DNA from: Scedosporium boydii
Taxonomy: Eukaryota; Ascomycota; Sordariomycetes; Microascales; Microascaceae
DNA length: 41,710 nucleotides
Assembly: GCA_002221725.1 (NCBI GenBank)
Contig: NJFT01000294.1
Coordinates: 1 to 41,710 of the forward strand
Direction of reading: 5' to 3'
Shown here: positions 10,090-22,900 of the stretch, piece by piece
Numbering within the stretch: the first letter of the stretch is position 1
Layout of the letters: every line of letters begins with the position of its first letter
Made by a program: the position numbers and the translations under genes
The notes under the pieces: model-generated
Seen by the model: the letters and a program-made list of their open reading frames with translations, nothing else
Told to the model about the DNA's origin: nothing
Database searches by the model: none

Positions 10090-11050
10090 TCGAGGAGAAA
10101 ATCTCCTCCCTACCTTCACTAGGAACCCACCGAGATCTATACTCTCAGCCTCGTTGTATATTAATAGGCCTCGAAATAGTTGCCATGAGGCGAAGTATTT
10201 CAGGCAGGCAAGGGGATTCAAAAGGGGGCTTGGTGGTATGAGCAGGATCTCGGCAGACTATCTAACCGGCGGATTTTCTTTGAGTCCCCCTCTCTAACCC
10301 GGATAACCCGAAGGCTGATAGAAGTGTACGACCGATCCCAGTCCGCGAATGAATTCAAGTTCACAGCTGATCGGGATAGGCTGGCGCTGAGGTAATGCTT
10401 GTTGTGGTCCCTCTCGTTTTCCTCTATTAATAGAACTAAACTTACAACAGAAATTAAGTTCGAGCATTCAGTAGTCTGGCGAAGACGATATTCCCGCTGG
10501 GTTTAACAGGGCCGGCCCCGATGGGATAGGGAGCCAACTGACCGCGACTAGGATCACTGTTGCCAAGGAAGCTAAGTACCTCTATATAGGGCATAATTTG
10601 GCGAGTGAAATTACTACTCTTCACGGAACAGCTCACCCACTTCTCCACTTCTCAGGCACTCTGAGGGTTCTATTAAGGTCGGATCCGCGAATGGCACTGT
10701 GGTGGATCAGCCGGCGACAGGTCTCAAGCCTTCCACATTGAATATATTCAAGGCTGGTACAAGGTTTGGAGATAGAAGAGTGTCCGATGCCAATCCTCCG
10801 GCTGCTGAAGTGTAAGTAATACAGGGTAGCTTACCCCTTATTATAACGACGAGCCCTGGAAAGGGGCTGATACTTTCTCAAGTGATTTAAAGAGAGGAAG
10901 TTGTCGATACCATCACGTGATACATACTCTTGGTTTACTTCGAACAAGGAATCGAGGCTCGTGAGCAGTTTCCGGATATTGTCAAGTACAATCCCAAGCC
11001 AGGGAGCCCAAGTCTTACTAGGAAGATATTAAATCCACGCTAGAAACCGC
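10090..11050 (+). pseudogene. Cluster of coding-like fragments, probable gene relic
   Basis: Several plus-strand segments have amino-acid composition like real protein but lie in different frames. Examples are 10180-10300 (reading KYFRQARGFKRGLGG), about 10318-10402 (IEVYDRSQSANEFKF, followed by a GTAATG donor-like site), 10660-10810 (VGSANGTVVDQPATGLK, ending at GTGTAAGT) and 10922-11043 (YFEQGIEAREQFPDIVKYN, stop). Stops and frame changes separate them. I could not assemble a complete model with plausible introns, and no family is recognised. It may be a decayed gene or a divergent multi-exon gene. Confidence 0.3.
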
Positions 11051-14000
11051 AAATTGGTATTTGTCTGAAGTGCAATGTCTATACCAAGCCACAATCTCCT
11101 CTTCCGGATGGGTGAGTCGAGAACACGGATTTCGCTCATGCCTCGAGATATGTGTGGGTGTAAATTTCACATGTTACGGAGGAGACACAAGATTCTTGTC
11201 TTGGTGTGTGGGGGTCCCGCTTTCCCGTTCTGCATTTTAAAATTCATGCCTCACATTTGAGGCTGACAGGGAGCCACCGTTCAAACATCATGACCAATTC
11301 AGTGTCTCATGGCTACCCTCACTGTGCCGCATAAATTGAGTCAAAATCATGCAACGAGCAATGCTGGACACCAAATCACATCACATCAATTGACCACCCC
11401 GCGGAATAAGTCGACGGCAATGGAAAGCTTCTTCGTGCCCTAACCCTCCTCAACACAGATCAATCGGGTCAATCTAGCTCTTGGCTCTCAAGTGGTTCTT
11501 AGTGACTCTCACACTGGCTTTTAGGCTCATGGCCCAATCTTCTTATCCACCAATTCGGGGAGGCCGAGGCAAGGAGGCTGACAGAAATCGAAAGCTTGAG
11601 TGCCGAGCTTGAGATTTTGTGTTGCATTCATTGCGGGATCTGGGGGAACACGAGAACACGACCAACTCCCTAGCTGACGCTGGGTCAGCTTGAATCTTGG
11701 TTCAAATTTCTGTCTAGTGCCTGGCCGAGCCAGTCATGTTCTCACGACTCCATTTAAAGTCGAGCCGGATGTTGCCTTGCTTGGCAAGTGACGTCTTCCG
11801 GTCCATGGTAACCATGGTCTCGGCGCAACCCAACCACGCTAGCTTGCTTGTCTACGACGATGTCTCGACCTTCCGCACGCCGGGTCGGCCTTCGCACAGC
11901 CCCGGACCTTTGCACCGGTCGCTTTTTTTCTGTGCCAGTCACTTTTCAAATAGTTGGTCCCTTTGCTGGCTTGGGATTCGGATCCGGCTCTCGACACCCT
12001 GCCCTCGTGCGTGTTCCTACTCTACCGGAGAAGCACGGCCTTTCGCTTCTGGGTCATGGCTCCGACTTGGCCCAGGGCATGAAGAATTTAGGTCCAATAG
12101 TCTCAATGGCAGCCCGTCCTTTAGCTGCTTGGCCTCGAGGGTCTTCGTATTTTGCTCTTTTAGCTATTTTGCGCCGGCCCAAATCTGAGGAGACCGGACC
12201 TGCACACCTCGATCCTTCGGCCTGCAATACAACCCACCCTACTATCGGCAGCTGTTACCCGCTCGATATTCTGCTCTCACTGGTTACTCAATTGGCTTCC
12301 ACCCTTGACCTGTGATCGAGATCTCTCGGCAATCGCCTGGCTCCCCCGCAATGTGTCACCGATCAGATCACGAAGTATTTGCCAGACACAGTTGCAGTAC
12401 AAGTGGAAACATGTGTTTATGAGCTGAATCGCCCCCACGGATGGTTCAAAATGAGGCGCTTGAGGACCCTTTGGTATTAATGGGGTCTCAGTTCCTTAGT
12501 TCAGACCGTTTTATGAGTATTGGTCTCGTGTTATCTCCGCCCTCATTGATTCCAGCCCACGCGTCTCCGTTGGCCTTTTGCATCTCACTTACCCCGGAGT
12601 GCCGTGGATTTTCAAAACTATTGGCCTCGAGCCTACTTTGTACACTTTGGGTTGGAACTGCTCTTCCGTCGGACGGAACAACGTATTGGCGTAGGCAAAG
12701 GATATCAACTCCTTTGGTCTTACGGACTGCAATTTGCTACAACTACACCCTACACCAGGAGTCCAGCTCAGAAGCGAAATTTCTGCACTCTTCCGCCCTG
12801 CATCCGACGTGGGAGGCTTGAAGTCTTCGATCTGATTCCTCGTCTCGAAAGAGATCTCATCAAATCTCTGATGAGATGCATACTAGCATCGAAAGCTGAA
12901 TCTACCGTCGGCAGAGTAGCGGAGCAGGCCGCACATGTGAGGCGGCACCCTATATCTTGTAAAATGAAAAGTCCGGATCCTCCAAAAGGATGGGAATCCG
13001 AGTTTATTTCGTATTTCGCGCATCACCGGATTCCGGTAGCGCCATTGACGAGGCCCAGGCTGTGGAGGATGAGCCTGGGGCTGGTCTTACGAAGCAGGCT
13101 ACGCACCAGCATGATCTGGATCTTGCAGTTTCCTCGTGGTCTTGTGGTTTTCACTTTTTTCCTTCTTTTCTCTTTTTCTCCGCCCTTCTTCTCCTCGTTA
13201 TCTGTCTTTTAAGTCAACAACACACAAAATAGGTAAGACATGGTACTTTGGACTTGCAATTCACCTGAAGAATTCCTGAATTCCTTCAAGATTGCATCGG
13301 TTGCCACAATTGGACCAGGGATGGCCAGACATACTTTTAGAACGGACCGCGATGCAACCCCTTTGGGGTCGCCAGGCAAGCCTCGCGCACCGCAAGCCCA
13401 CGCTAAGGGTTCCGCGCACCATCGGATATTCTAACGCCACCGGAGGGTCAATGGTAAGACTAAGCTACGCCGATGGCTTGTCGTTCGTTATCCGTTTGTA
13501 TCTTAGTTGCTCGCGTCCTCGGCTTCTTCCAGCCGTCTGTGACCGGGTCCCGCGTCGGTCGACTTAAACTCAAGGTTCGAGTTTGGTTTAGCCGTACCCG
13601 GTCCGATCGAAGTTCCGCTGGGCCAACTTTGATGGCGCCACAGACCGCATCTTGAGGGAAGAGTGCTCGGGGTAATGAATCAACCATTACACAACAGCTC
13701 TTATTCTTTTTTATTTTCTTTTGCTCCACTCTTTTTTTTTGTTTAGTGCTCTTTCGGCCGTACTGCAATATTTGGGAGAGAGCTGCAAAGGTGGGGAAAT
13801 GGTCGAAAGTATCAGCTACCCTGGCTACGTACGAGCAAGGGGGGCGGAAAGCCCATAAGTCAGTGGCTGTTTTCGGGTGGATATCGAAGATGCAAGACCA
13901 AGGTAGGTGCATACTCTTTGGAAATTAACCAGACGCACCAGAGAAACAGAGCTATCCCATGGCGCCGGCCCTTGGGAGGAGCTGCATGCTTCGTACGTAG

Positions 14001-14190
14001 CTGGACCGATGATAGCGCTGTCCTTGAGGGTGTGGGAATAAGCTCCAATGGGCTACCATGGAACAGACTCTCTCTTCTTTGAATCAGTCTGTGTGAAGAG
14101 GGGGGCGTGTACCTCGCCCAGGAACCTTTCCGAAGAAGCAATTGCATGACCCAGACCCAATCTAAGGGGAAAAGATAAAGGATATGACAT
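11051..14190. other. Gene-poor stretch with unassigned open frames
   Basis: The longest plus-strand open frames (11736-12188, 11848-12315, 12604-13212) overlap, use rare-looking amino-acid mixes and match nothing I recognise. The last of them runs into a T/C-rich tract at 13155-13200. A second T-rich tract is at 13705-13742. No tRNA, terminal inverted repeat or transposase was seen. Confidence 0.4.
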
Positions 14191-14196
14191 CGCGAG

Positions 14197-14204
14197 TATA
14201 TATA
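14197..14204 (+). promoter_or_regulatory. TATA-like box of the aquaporin gene
   Basis: TATATATA lies about 155 bases before the first ATG (14359) and 230 before the in-frame ATG (14430). The pyrimidine-rich stretch that follows (14250-14340) is typical of a fungal transcription start region. Confidence 0.45.
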
Positions 14205-14358
14205 CTATTAAGACCTCCATCCTCATCAAAGCTGATTCTCGAGACATTATCTTCTTCTCTTCTTCTATCTTCTCTTCCCGTCAGTCCTTTCCACCCCCGA
14301 TTTTCCTCACCAACTCCTCAAACCCGACCCCGTTCGACGAAACCTTACAGTCCATAAG

Positions 14359-15363
14359 ATGTCCTCGAACGGCTCCTACCCCCCGGGCCATCCACGGCCA
14401 CCGCAGGCCCTGGCGTGGGCGGCGCGGGGATGACGCTCGATCCAGTCGAGCGCACGAAAACCTTTGGCATGTCGCACCCGTTGAGAAACGAGGTCGTGGC
14501 CGCCATCGCCGAGTTCTGCGGCACCTTCATGTTCCTCTTCCTCTCCTTCGCCGCGACCCAGGCCGTTCTCCTCACCCGCCACGGCGCCCCTCTTGATGCG
14601 GCTACGCTGCTGTTCATTTCTTCGGCTTTTGGCGGTGCCATTGCTGCTAATGTGTGGGCGTTTTACCGTGTGTCTGGTGGCATGTTTAACCCTGCTGTAA
14701 GTGTTTTTCTTCTTTGAATCCTGTTTATACGAATGACTACGTGTGTTGGCTTCTTTCCACGCCTTTGTGCTGACGCAGAGATCATACAACCACCAGATTA
14801 CTCTAGGCCTCGTCCTCGTCGGCGCCGTCAAGCCCATCCGAGGCGTAATCGTCTTCATCGCCCAAATCGTCGCCGGCATAGCAGCAGCTGCAGTTGTCGA
14901 CGGCCTCCTCCCCGGCCCCCTCCTCGTGCGCAACACCCTCGGTACCGACGTGAAGGTCGTCCAGGGCCTCTTCATCGAAGTCTTTCTGACGGCCAACCTC
15001 GTCTTCGTCGTGTACATGCTGGCTGTCGAGAAGCACCGCGCCACCTTCATCGCGCCGCTGGGCATCGGCATCGCCATCTTCATGTGCCACATGGTGGGCG
15101 TGTCGCTTACGGGCACGTCGGTCAACCCCGCGAGGTCTTTCGGTCCCGCCGTTATCGCGGGGTTCCATGGCTATCACTGGATTTACTGGGTTGGACCGCT
15201 CTTGGGCGCGTTGTTGGCCTTTGGCGTGTTCAAGCTCCTTCAGATCCTCAACTACAGCACTTGCAATATGGGACAGGACGAGGATGGACTCGGCATGTAC
15301 CGCGTTGCTCCTGACAATCTCCAAAATGGCAACGCACATCCTAATGACAAGCACCTCGTGTAA
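14359..15363 (+). CDS. Aquaporin (MIP family), N-terminal frame disturbed
   Basis: Two exons, up to 14696 and 14797-15363. The intron (GTAAGT...ACCACCAG) splits exactly after the first NPA motif (GGMFNPA) and exon 2 resumes ITLGLVLVGAVKP. The second motif, SVNPARSFGPAV, carries the selectivity-filter arginine. Six hydrophobic helices surround the two NPA half-helices, and the C-terminus reads YSTCNMGQDEDGLGMYRV, as in fungal orthodox-type aquaporins. It should form a tetrameric water channel in the plasma or vacuolar membrane. The first ATG (14359, MSSNGSYPP) is in a different frame from the body. One extra C in the C run at 14379-14384 would join them. As written, translation could begin at the in-frame ATG 14430 (MTLDPVERTK), giving 277 residues with all helices intact. 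The family is certain; the start is not. Confidence 0.88.
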
Positions 15364-18058
15364 TAAAAGGGAAAAAAAAAAAAAAAAACAATAACGACAA
15401 ACAAGAAAAAAAGGGGGGAAAGGGGGTGAGACACACACATGATGGAAATTCGTGGTGTTCTCGTTGTTTACTTCTTTTGGTTATTGGAACCGGGTGCCGC
15501 TAAGAAAAGACGAGATGAAATTACGACCTGACCAGAACGACCTGTCGTCTTGCAAAGCGTGCATGTGTGCATGAAGGGAGCCCTGCCTGCATACGGCGTG
15601 CCACACCCTTGGAAGAGGCGGTGTCAGCCGAAAGAACTGACCTGCTGCGGGTCCCTTTCTAGCTTCTGGCACACACCCACAGACGGTCAGACCCGGTGTC
15701 AAGAGCTCTGGACCTGGACCGGGTGGGCTAAGACGGTGAAGGCGATCAATTGATGCAGGAAGGGACCGGGAGCGGGAAGAAAAGGGGCGCATGGCAAAAA
15801 AAGTTTTTTTATGTTTTTTCTTTTTCTGGGAGACAAATCATACTAGACTGCAAGTAGCTTGCATTGTTAAATACTCGTAATATAATAATATAGGTTTTTA
15901 ATTTTTTTCCTATTCAAGATGGATGTCCCTCGTACGAAGTAACTGCTTGCATCTTGGGAGATGGAACAGGGCACATCGTGAGTCAGGCTTGGGAGGCGAG
16001 ACTCGACTGTCTTTGTCTTACACTACGATCCTAGTGGAGGCGTGCGATTCACTTGGCTCTTCACACCGAATTGCCTCGCTTGGCCCTAGACTACCTCGCG
16101 CCTTGCTCGGTTGCTTTTGCAGCGAGATCTTATGAGGGTCGTGCAAAGGGAAGCCAGCTGACAGAGAATAGCGTCCACATGATGTCGTTAGCGAAGGCTA
16201 CGATGTAAGTGGGAAAGGGCAAACTGGCGCAGCGGGCCCAGAGAAGGATGGAAGCAGAGATGCAGATGGATCGAAGGCTTTTCATGCACGTCTTTTAGAA
16301 AAAACGTGCCATTGTCGTCATAGTGGCTTCTTCTTCCCCATCTAATGTTTGCATTTTTGTAAGACCTGTGAGATCCGATCCGGATCTAGAGTCAAGGTCT
16401 CTCAATAACCTGGGGTTTATCGAGACCGAGGAACCATCGTGATAGAAACGAGGACTTGGTCCAAGACCAACCCCAGCCCGTTCACCGGGTCAGCGAATCC
16501 TCTCGGAAATGAAGCGAGATCCAACTACCGAAAACACGACGGAAACAGCACAAGGAAAGCAAAGACCAGCCTGGTCTAACCCTCCAAAAGATTTTCTCAC
16601 CAGGCTAGAAAGAGAGAAGAATCCACCCACAGCCTCTAGTCCCCCTCCTCCCTCACGCCACGCCCGCATCGCGAAATGAACCACAACCCCAATTTCCCAC
16701 ACCAAACTGGCCTGACAAGCCCCAAACTTGACAGATCTAAGTTCTCGCTCCACGTCTCCACCATCTTTTCGAAGTTCCGCCATCCGAAAGCCCCATTCCG
16801 ATCCCACACCCTCCTCCGGACCACGCATATAAGCTTGAAATCCTTCAGCTGTACCGAGATCGCGTGCCGCAGTACCTGGATACGACATACCGAATCAGAT
16901 TTTTTTTTTTTCCCCGTCTCTTCCCGGTATGATGGGACCACAGTGGCACCCACACACTTTTTTGACATGCAGTGGAGTCTCAAAAAAAAGAAATACGCGA
17001 CATGAATATTTTTAGTGAGGCGCACTAAGAAAGGCCCACGATATTTCAGCTGCTCTTGGCTCTGAGACCTGCAGCCTCCTATGGCCCCTCTCCGCCGTGT
17101 CATGTCGTACAATCTCGCCTCCAAGCTGACCTCATTCCCCTCGCTACTTCGTAAGACTCCCCTCAAGACTAAGGGACACACTTGTGAAGCTGCCCCCGCA
17201 CGTCAAACTCCATCTTCGCCAGTCGGCGAATCCACGACTGGCGAATCCACTTCTCCTCCTGCGGGGTCATCAAGAAGAGACACGGAAGATGCTCCTTGCT
17301 TCTGAAAGGATCCCGCTGCGACTTCAATCCCGCCAGTTAGACCGGTGTACGACACCTCCACCCCCTTCCGTGTTCAGCGAGCAAGAGATCATAGGTGGAA
17401 AGCTTAATGCCACACATATCCACCGGGGCGGGACATCCGGACGCGTAATTCCCCTATTCTCATTGCTTTTGCGGGGGAGACCTTTGCTCTGAGAGCTGGC
17501 TAAGCTCATCACCTCCCTTTTCCTAAGGGTAGCTTCGAAGCGAGCAGAAGCGAGTACGAAGGATCAATGAGGAGCATGCATAACAGCACTTGACAAGGAG
17601 CAGAGAAAAGGAGAAAGCCTCTCAATAACAATGCGCAGTGGTATTGATTTTGGTAGATGTAGATGATGCATCATTCAAAGCCTCCCGCCGTAACAAAAGG
17701 TGAATAAACTCGAAATATAAATAACACAGGTATTAAAAAGGTTTGGTTTCTGGGCCGGTAGTTAATCCACAAGACTTTCCCTAGTACTAGAACAAAAACG
17801 GTACCCGATGCCGTCATGCCGCTTCCTGTGAGAGACTGCTGGGTATTTTCGTTCCTGGGCAGAGAAGGCTCCTCGTTCATTGAAAACGTCCCCCCTCTCT
17901 ATCTCTCTTGCTCCATCCTCCCTGTGAGTGGGCGGAAACAGGTTACACGGCCGAAATACTTTCGAGGAGCAAAGAAAACGGAAGAAGCAGAGATAATGGT
18001 TGCCAGAGAATCATTGCAGGTCGAGCATGACGAAAGACTGATTGCGTAAACAACTCAA
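15364..18058. other. Intergenic, no supported gene
   Basis: Begins with an A-rich run (15369-15388) in the aquaporin 3' UTR. Between 16490 and 17181 two overlapping minus-strand frames of 132 and 181 codons look partly coding (for example GFRMAELRKDGGDVER) but show no domain or splice structure. A direct repeat GGCGAATCCAC occurs twice near 17225-17250. The end holds the 3' UTR of the sugar transporter. Confidence 0.45.
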
Positions 18059-19957
18059 TTAAGCGTCGCGAACATCGACAATATGACCCTCATCGTCGAG
18101 AGCAACCTTCTTCTTCCTCGTCGACATCTTGACAGGGTTCTTGGCCTCGAAGATTTCGTCCAGTTGTTCGAGCTGTGAGCAGAGTCAGTTAACTGCCTTG
18201 AAATTGGAGGGAGATTGTCATTTCTTAAACACAACAAGACCAAACTTACAGTGCGACCCTTAGTCTCAGGGATAAGGAAGTAGACCACAATGACCTGGAT
18301 GGCGTCCCAGATGGTGAAGATGATGTACGTCTTCCAGTCAATCTTAGCCATCGAAACCGGCCAGGCGAACTGGTTGAGCAGACCCGCGGCGTTGACGGCG
18401 AGCGACGAAAACGCCATACCCTTAGCGCGCATCTCGAAAGAGAGCACCTCGACGGGGTAAAGAGCCTGGAGGGGCGTGATTCCGAACGAAAAGACGGATC
18501 CGAAAATGAAGACCATGGCGAGCGCGGCCTTCGAGGCGGCCTCGTTGGTGTACTTGGGTTTGCCGTCCTCGTCGAGGCCATCCCGGGACTTCGCAAACAT
18601 GGCCGAAGCGACCGTCATGCCGAGCCAGATGACGCTGCAGCCAGCGAACGAGAAGAGGAGGAGGGGACGACGGCCGATCCTGTCGACGAGCGTGGCACCG
18701 ACGATGGCGCAGAGGAACTGCTGGCAAGAGTTGATGAGCGTAATGTTGGCCTGCTCAAACACACCCGTGTAGCCGGCGGTATCGAGGACCGACGAAAGGA
18801 AGTACGAGAGCACCGCGTTGCCGGCCCACTGACCAAAGATGGAAATAGTGACGTTACACGTGAGGCGGTAGACGGCGGCGCGCGAGCGGAAGAGCGCACG
18901 GTAATCCCACCAGCGCTTGTCGGAACCGTCGAGGTCAAGAGCTTCGTCGTACTCACGCATCTGGAGTTTTACCCAAGCAGATTCAGGGTTCCCGTTACCA
19001 TGGTACTTGGTGAGCATCTGCTTGGCCTGCTCCTGCTTGTTGTTGACGTAGAGCCAACGGGGCGACTCGGGAAGGAGGAGCGAGAAAATGACGATGATAC
19101 CCGAGAAGAGGGCCTGGAGCCAGGTGATGAGGCGCCACGAGAAAGGGAAGGAGACGTTCAGAGAGCCACGGGTCGCTCCAGACGCAATGATGGAACCGGA
19201 GAACCAGAGCGTGTTGTAGAAGGCACCGACGACACCGCGATAGGCGGGATGGTTGATCTCAATAACGTACATGGGTCCAGCCGCGGCAGCGATGGAAACT
19301 CCGAAACCGAGGAGGAAACGACCCCCGAGGAAAGCGCTGGGGTATTGCGCGGCACCCTGGACGATGGTACCAACAACGACGGTCAAGGCACCAATAAACA
19401 TGCCAACGCGCCGGCCCCAAGTGTCGATGGCGGGGCCCACGAAAGGGAGAGCAACGACACCACCGATCTGGTACATGGCAGCGAAGATACCAGCCTTGAC
19501 ACCGTCATTTTCGACCTGGTAGCGGTCGCGGAAGTCGGGGTTCTGGAGAAGGTTGTTGATGAGGGAGCCGTCATAACCATTCATCGTCGAGCAGAACATG
19601 CCAATAACAGAGCAGGCATAGATGAGCAGCATGCTCTTGCTGAAGGGCGTGGGCGGCTCCAGGAGCAGCGCCTCATTGAAAACCTCATTACCGGTGATGA
19701 TCTTCTCTCGGAGATGTTCCTTCTACAGTTGGGAAATTCCGCGTTAGTCAATGTCAACTTTGCTTTCGGCATCGTTTCAAATGGGGGAAAGAGTCCATTC
19801 ATAAAAGCATGCTCAGAACTGCTCAGAGTTGATGGGAGCTCCCGTCCCATGTGATGTCACCGGCAACCATCCAGAGAAAGAAACCAGCTCGTACCTCGTT
19901 GACGATGTCCGCGTGGACGACGTCATCTTTCTCGAGCTTGTCAGCTATGCCAACCAT
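18059..19957 (-). CDS. MFS sugar transporter (sugar porter family)
   Basis: Three exons on the minus strand (19957-19895, 19722-18250, 18172-18059) encode 549 residues. The 172- and 77-base introns have GTACGA and GTAAGT donors and are both phase 0. The start ATG at 19957 opens a hydrophilic N-terminus (MVGIADKLEKDD). Twelve hydrophobic segments follow, with sugar-porter signatures: an early MNGYDGSL, DTWGRR (about 122-126) between helices 2 and 3, PESPRWL (239-245) after helix 6, DRIGRRPLL (368-376) between helices 8 and 9, and PETKGRT (506-512) after helix 12. The last exon gives a cytosolic tail with LEQLDEIFEAKNP and a basic KMSTRKKK. It should carry hexoses or disaccharides by proton symport across the plasma membrane. 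The exact sugar cannot be assigned. It resembles the fungal hexose/lactose permease-like subgroup. Confidence 0.93.
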
Positions 19958-22900
19958 CGTGACTTGTGCCTCTCGGCTCAGAAACAAAAAGGGTTTATTT
20001 CGAGCAGCAACGGAGGAAGAGGGGAAAGTTGGGGGAAGTCGGGCTCAGAAAAGAGACTCGAGGCTCAATGCCCAAACCCGGGGTATCAAGTCCTAAAGTA
20101 TAGGGAGAAGGGAGGGAAGGGGAAGGGAAGGGGGTATAATGGAAATGGATGAAGGAAAAAGAAAGAAGAGAAAGGCCTGGATGATCAATATGTGACATGA
20201 AAAGGGTCGGGGAGAAGTGCAATCTTATCAACTACGGCCTGCGCAGCTCATGCTCTTAACCGTCAAGGTTTTTTGCCTGCGAGGAAGATGAGCTTAGGAA
20301 GCATATCACTCTGATTCCGATGGACCCCTTGTCATGAATGGGGTGTTGCAGCACTAGAGCGTACCGGGTGGGATGGGGAAGGGTGGTAACAAAGGAAGGT
20401 CGGGGAGGGTGTGTGTGGAAGAGAGGGGGGTGAAGAGGGTGTAAGTGCGGGCCCTTCAATATGGGAGCGGCATGGTCCTCTCTGGATGGCTAGGGTGTCA
20501 AAAATACAAAATAGACAACGTGAGGATAAATTTCGATGCCAGGAAGAAATGAAAAACCGGCGCCAAAACGGGTTCCAGTTTGGGTTTGAGCAATTGAGAC
20601 GGCAGCGACCGGACAGCGAATGGGCAAGGTATCCCCGCGCTCATCGGCCGTCTCAAAGAAGTTGAGCGCCGGCCCAGCGGTTGTTTCCACCGGCAGGATT
20701 GCCACCTTTAATCCGTTAAACTAGAATGGACGGTGGCCGCATGTGAGGGGTCTGGTTTTGTTTGAACCTCCTTCACAGCAACGGGCCGATCGATCTCTGC
20801 AGGGAGTAGGGGGTCTTGGAGACCATATGGCATGTTTCCCAGGTCTGGCGGACGTGTTATCCTAACGCCGATGGCCACGATGGTTTCAAGATGGGGGCTC
20901 GGGTTGCGCACGGCAGGGGAAGTGGAGAGCTAAGCTGGGGGAGTTGAGAGTTGAGAGTTGGAGTGAAAGGTATTAGAGACTATGTTGGCAATAAGTCACC
21001 CATGTTGATGGGCCTTATTGGCATTGCGACATAACTCGGCTAGACGCCTTGCAGGATGGAGTAGCAACGCCTGATGTGGCCCTCGAAGTCCCACTTGGAC
21101 GAGATTTGAGCTTCTCCACATTCATCACGGGAAGCGGAGCGTCGGGCGAGTGTTCCCCAATCCCATGCTCCGTCACTAGCTAGCATAGCGGCGGTCCTAA
21201 ATCGAACTGGCATCTGGGATTGCAACCTTGACCGTTTTCACAAGACGACACAGGTCGCATTGAACACTCGACATCCATGCCCACAGGTACGGAAGTCCCG
21301 AAGACCAAGGCATGAAAACTCCCAGGCCGATTGAACCCGTATTGCAGGCTCAATCTACCCTTCCCGGTAAGGGTTCATGGCCGAACAGCGGTTGGAGGAC
21401 CTCCATCCGGAAAGGTTAGCTCTGGCATCGGTGGTGTTGGACCATGTGAGAAACTGGGGGACCATGTGCAACTCTCTCCCATGTGTAGATTCTGCAGTTG
21501 GATGAGATTGCCCAATGGGGTCAATGGCCGGTGCCAAGAATGGTATGGTCAAACAATTGGGCACCCGGCAAGGCGGGTGAAGAGCCTCCGGAGGGTGGTG
21601 TTTTGGGGTTTGACAGGCGATCATTGGTGTGAGACACAAGAAATATCAGCCAAGGAACGGGATTCCTCGAAAGCATGAGCGGCCGTTAATTCTTTGGTTC
21701 CAGGAGTATTGCATTTGATGGCACATTTGAGGAAGACAGGGCAGAGGTCAGGTGGAGGATTTCCTCATGATGCTTGCCATGAGCCAAAAATTGAACGTTT
21801 TAAGATGAGTTAAGGTGAGTTACAATGCGGAAGCTGCAGCTCGTCAAGGTTGCTCCGAGTGGATCCCGACTTCCGTTGTTGTTGCCCGTCTAGACCCAAT
21901 AAATACTGCATCGAGGGCAGGTGCGATTCGCAACCAGAGCTTTCGGTCAGGTACCTCGATGCGATTGGTTTAGTGTAAGCAAGAACCGAGGACAAGGTCA
22001 AAGTACAGAAGTCGCGAAGAACAAATCAAACCAAAGACGAGTCCTCGAGGAATACGCCATCTGACGCGTCCGTGGAGGTCTTCCGGGACAAGATGAAGCG
22101 CCTCCCATTATGTAAATTCGGCCTTTCTCGCGGGGAAAAGGGACATAAACTGGTGTCGGTGACAGATCAATTGGTTGATCCCAGAGAATCTGCAGGTTGA
22201 TTCAGGAATCAAGGGTAGTAAAGACGTCAATATTGCGGCACTAAACCAACCCCACACTCTGTATCTCAGTATCTAGACTTAACTCTGCGGAGGAAGTGGC
22301 TCCCTCGTACTGCAGGGTGGTTTCCTTTCGTTGACTGCCAGCAAGGAAGGAATTGGTGGATCGAGGTGATGATACCAGGATAACCACACCAACAGCCTGG
22401 CGACGAAGCAAGTACCTCGCATGCAAGCTTTGTAATAGCCTCAATTTGAGTTCGTCCCCTACTGACTAAGAAATGTTGGAAAGGGTGGCTCAATTAAAGA
22501 TAATCCCGACATGTGAAGGCGAGACCAATTGATGGCAAGTGCGCTTGGTGGTCAATGAGACTCAATGTTCCGCGCTGGACTGCAACTGTGTGTATCGGTT
22601 TGATGCTGTCGTCCGGCCCGGCAGAGATTCCGACACACCCCAGGACGACGTTAGGCAAACAGTAGGATGGGCCAACCCTTAGTTAACTCTTGGACAGGAC
22701 TAATAATATGTGATTGGGCTGGTTGGTCTGCCACTTCCGCCCGTCTTGTCTGCTGTGGGGAAGGGACGAAAAACTCAAGGCTCACCGGAAGAGGGTTATG
22801 TTTTTGCCTAGCGTATGCAAGTTTGGGGCGATACGGCCTAGAATACCGAACATGGTCTCGCCCTTACTATGAATCTACGATGAAGGTGTAGCTCGCGAAC

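Noticed and set aside
12604..13212. 202-codon plus-strand open frame
   Set aside because: No recognisable domain, unusual composition, ends in translated poly-pyrimidine; overlapping frames are equally long. Not enough to call a gene.
5000..14000. Repeat-induced point mutation as the cause of the gene-poor block
   Set aside because: The block is only moderately AT-rich and no repeated copies are visible in the window; dinucleotide counts could not be run.
14803..15438. Long minus-strand open frame opposite the aquaporin second exon
   Set aside because: It is the reverse shadow of high-GC aquaporin codons, rich in Glu/Asp/His as expected from antisense reading, with no domain.
16490..17181. 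Two overlapping minus-strand frames (132 and 181 codons)
   Set aside because: They conflict with each other, lack splice sites that improve them, and one runs through a poly-Lys/Phe stretch from homopolymers.
19000..19854. 284-codon plus-strand frame opposite the sugar transporter
   Set aside because: Antisense of the transporter exon, with low-complexity Gly/Glu/Asp composition and no motif.
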